The notes under the pieces: generated by a model | Told to the model about the DNA's origin: nothing | Databases searched by the model: none | Seen by the model: the letters and a program-made list of their open reading frames with translations, nothing else | Shown: positions 6,753 through 8,335 of the stretch, piece after piece | Layout of the letters: each line of letters begins with the position of its first letter | How positions within the stretch are numbered: position 1 is the first letter of the stretch | Program-made: the position numbers and the translations under genes | From: Acidimicrobiaceae bacterium | GTDB lineage: Bacteria; Actinomycetota; Acidimicrobiia; Acidimicrobiales; Palsa-688 | Assembly (NCBI GenBank): GCA_030838025.1 | Contig: JAUTXM010000509.1 | Location: 1 to 8,335 of the forward strand | Length of the DNA: 8,335 nt | Direction: 5' to 3'

Positions 6753-7169
6753 TCAACACTGCGGTCCTATCACGGCCTGAGGCCGCGACCGAATATGTGG
6801 CGCAACCTGAATCGTGCTACAGCGGATAGAGGCTGCGAAGGTGGCGGAGTAGCGCAGGCACAACTGCCGGTACGGCGGGATGTGGCCAACACGGCGGTCT
6901 ATTCCGATCGGCTTCACGTTCGGGGTGCTGAACACCTGGTCCACCGCGCTCAGTTCCAGGTGAGCCTCGACAGAAGGCTGAAGCTGGAGGCGTGATCTCG
7001 ACCTTCGGCCTGCACCAGACTCGGTTGGAGCGGAAGTCCTCCGGAGGTGGTGGGACGACCCCTCTGTCGACGCGTGCGCGAGAACGGCACCACGGGTGCG
7101 CTCGGTAACGATCCGCAGACCGCCGACTTCCGCCCACCCTTGAGGATCAAGTTGTTCAAGCCAACTCAA
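6753..7169 (-). pseudogene. Possible decayed minus-strand gene, family unknown (gap 6610-7165)
   Basis: No intact gene lies between 6610 and 7165. On the minus strand, a TTG at 7167-7169 overlapping the stop of the next remnant opens SWLEQLDPQGWAEVGGLRIV then TERTRGAVL. A different frame soon reads better: RGVVPPPPEDFRSNRVWCRP, KVEITPPASAF. The first frame resumes as ELSAVDQVFSTPNVKPIGID followed by RRVGHIPPYRQLCLRY. One gene broken by two frame changes is a reasonable reading, but I recognise no family, and the ordinary-looking stretches are short. Bases 6643-6752 show nothing I can name. Confidence 0.3.
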
Positions 7170-7460
7170 GGCGCACGAACCACGTCTGAGCGATCGATCA
7201 TCTTGGGGATGTAGCTTAGTATGGCCAACATCTCGAGGGCTTCGTCCGGTGTCGGCTCCGGCAAACCGGGATGAGGCACGGGGTTTCGAACCGCCAAGAA
7301 CGCCGACTGCTCATGTATCGCATAAGCGAGAGCGTCGCCCGAAGTACACGGCGACACCCACGGTCATCGCCGGTCGAGCCGTACCCAGGTCCCCGGGGCC
7401 ATCGTGGACTCCAGGAGTGACCGTGATCGGGCAGATCGCCTCGGTGGGCGTTTGATAGTC
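7166..7460 (-). pseudogene. Decayed gene ending in a HEPN-like, TIGR02391-like segment
   Basis: The minus strand ending at TGA 7166-7168 reads ALAYAIHEQSAFLAVRNPVP then HPGLPEP, TPDEALEMLAILSYIPKMID. The RNPVPH at 7271-7288 is an R-x4-H pattern, and RNP-x-x-H followed by an acidic T-x-D-E-A-L-E-x-L-A helix matches the C-terminal part of TIGR02391 (Ymh) proteins, which I regard as HEPN-like. Upstream, in another frame, ICPITVTPGVHDGPGDLGTA and MTVGVAVYFG look coding, so a frame change near 7334-7340 is likely. The 5' part runs into the start region of the TIGR04255 gene on the other strand, so this gene is truncated as well as frameshifted. If the assignment is right, the intact ancestor may have been an RNA-binding or RNase-type accessory protein; the family's activity is not well established. 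Confidence 0.45.
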
Positions 7461-7467
7461 GGGGGAG

Positions 7468-8331
7468 GTGCCGATCACCCACCGAACGCCTCTAGACGGG
7501 TACCATGACCTCGTTGTGGTGAGACCGTCGGACCTGCCTGATTTCAGTCGTCCCCCGCTTGACGAGGTTGTGATTGGTGTACAGTTCGCGCCACTATCGG
7601 GCTTCTATGACCCTCACGTAGGGCTCTTGTGGCGGCGGATTCGTTCAGACTTTCCAACCTTGGAGATCCAGCCTCGACTGGAATCTCCAATAGACGACCT
7701 CGCCCCAAACGCGCAACTAACGCCGCCGCTCATAGTCATGCCGCTGAGCGGGCAGGGCCGATCCTGGCTGATCAGTCAGGATGAAGAATTCGTTCTCCAG
7801 GTTCAGAACAACCGCTTCATGCTGAACTGGCGGCGCCGGGACAGCGCATATCCCCATTTTGAGGATCTGGAGGAGCGGTTTTGGGAATATTACGGCGGGT
7901 TTCGCGAGTTGCTCACAGATGAAAATCTGCCGGCGCCCGAGGTCCAACAGGTTGAACTGAGCTACATAAATTGGATAACCGACATGTCAGCGCACGAGGT
8001 GTTTCGGCCGGCGCAGTCCGCGTCGCTCACGACCTTAGGACTCGGACCCTTCCCAGAGGAACAGCACTTCATCGGTCGGTATTTGGCCCGGTCAGAGACG
8101 GGCGACCCATTCGGCCGGCTCTATGTGCAATGCCAGCCCGCCGTGCGAATACAACCAGCGAGATCCGACACGGGGCTACAATTCACGCTTACATTTAGGG
8201 CGCCTGGGAAAGAGCCTTTGAGGGATAAGAGACTCAAAGAGCTCCTCGCGTTCGGCCGAGTCAGTATCGTTCGTAGTTTCTTCGACCTCACGACGGACGA
8301 CGCACATCAACGATGGGGCGTACTACAGTGA
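7468..8331 (+). CDS. TIGR04255 family protein
   Basis: A 287-residue soluble protein matching the sporadically distributed TIGR04255 family, whose function is unknown. Signatures in order: DLPDFSRPPLDEVVIGVQF (22-40), HVGLLWRRIRSDFPTLEIQP (50-69), SWLISQDEEFVLQVQNNRFM then LNWRRR (99-124), FEDLEERFWEYYGGFRELL (131-149), VELSYINWI (162-170), GRLYVQCQPA (216-225) and the typical ending FFDLTTDDAHQRWG (271-284). No membrane span or enzyme motif is visible. The start is uncertain. GTG 7468 has GGGGGAGG directly against it, too close to be used, and the family normally begins just before DLPDF, so GTG 7516 or 7519 (residues 17-18) is plausible, though without a strong ribosome binding site. It stands alone, head to head with a decayed minus-strand gene, and is probably an accessory gene. 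Confidence 0.85.
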   Translation: MPITHRTPLDGYHDLVVVRPSDLPDFSRPPLDEVVIGVQFAPLSGFYDPHVGLLWRRIRSDFPTLEIQPRLESPIDDLAPNAQLTPPLIVMPLSGQGRSWLISQDEEFVLQVQNNRFMLNWRRRDSAYPHFEDLEERFWEYYGGFRELLTDENLPAPEVQQVELSYINWITDMSAHEVFRPAQSASLTTLGLGPFPEEQHFIGRYLARSETGDPFGRLYVQCQPAVRIQPARSDTGLQFTLTFRAPGKEPLRDKRLKELLAFGRVSIVRSFFDLTTDDAHQRWGVLQ

Positions 8332-8335
8332 CTGC

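Noticed and set aside
6306..7169. Antisense frames at the end of the asparaginase gene and plus-strand frames at 6795-6995
   Set aside because: The first are shadows of the asparaginase C-terminal region; the second is short, without a ribosome binding site or family features.
1..8335. CRISPR array, tRNA, rRNA, insertion sequence or integrase
   Set aside because: No regularly spaced repeats, no cloverleaf with conserved T-arm, and no transposase or recombinase motif were found on either strand by eye.

Overview
The window looks like an accessory stretch of a high-GC bacterial chromosome, most likely an actinomycete-type genome. The evidence is GC-rich third codon positions in the outer genes, GTG starts, GGAGG ribosome binding sites, and families common in actinobacteria (a DUF1905/OmdA protein, a UDG-superfamily protein, a TIGR04255 protein). 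No rRNA, tRNA or housekeeping gene is present, so the taxon is an inference.

Layout. Bases 1-1980 carry two coupled plus-strand genes of unknown function: a multi-pass membrane protein, open at the left edge, overlapping a soluble protein. Bases 1951-3753 hold no intact gene. The minus strand there carries wreckage of at least two recognisable genes, a DUF1905/YdeI-OmdA protein and a uracil-DNA-glycosylase-like protein, and probably a third unidentified one. Each can be followed through several reading-frame changes. Bases 3847-6609 form a plus-strand cassette: a stand-alone Lrp/AsnC ligand-binding (RAM) domain, a single-span membrane-anchored helical protein, and a cytoplasmic type I L-asparaginase with an unusual C-terminal beta-rich extension. 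The cassette seems less GC-rich than its surroundings (hand count 31 of 60 for 5401-5460 against 46 of 60 for 2761-2820), which suggests separate acquisition. Bases 6610-7467 again have no intact gene but show minus-strand remnants, one ending in a HEPN-like segment that resembles the TIGR02391 C-terminus. Bases 7468-8331 encode an intact TIGR04255 family protein.

How the parts fit. All intact genes read on the plus strand and all broken ones on the minus strand. Roughly 5 kb of intact plus-strand coding sequence lacks frameshifts, so the minus-strand frame changes look like real decay rather than poor sequence. The picture is a gene-turnover site: old decayed genes with a newer asparaginase cassette and a TIGR04255 gene among them. 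The best candidate for an undescribed system is the cassette. An amino-acid-sensing RAM domain beside a membrane protein and an asparaginase suggests amino-acid-responsive control of asparagine cleavage, either regulatory or as a conflict/defence effector. That function is an inference, not something the sequence proves.
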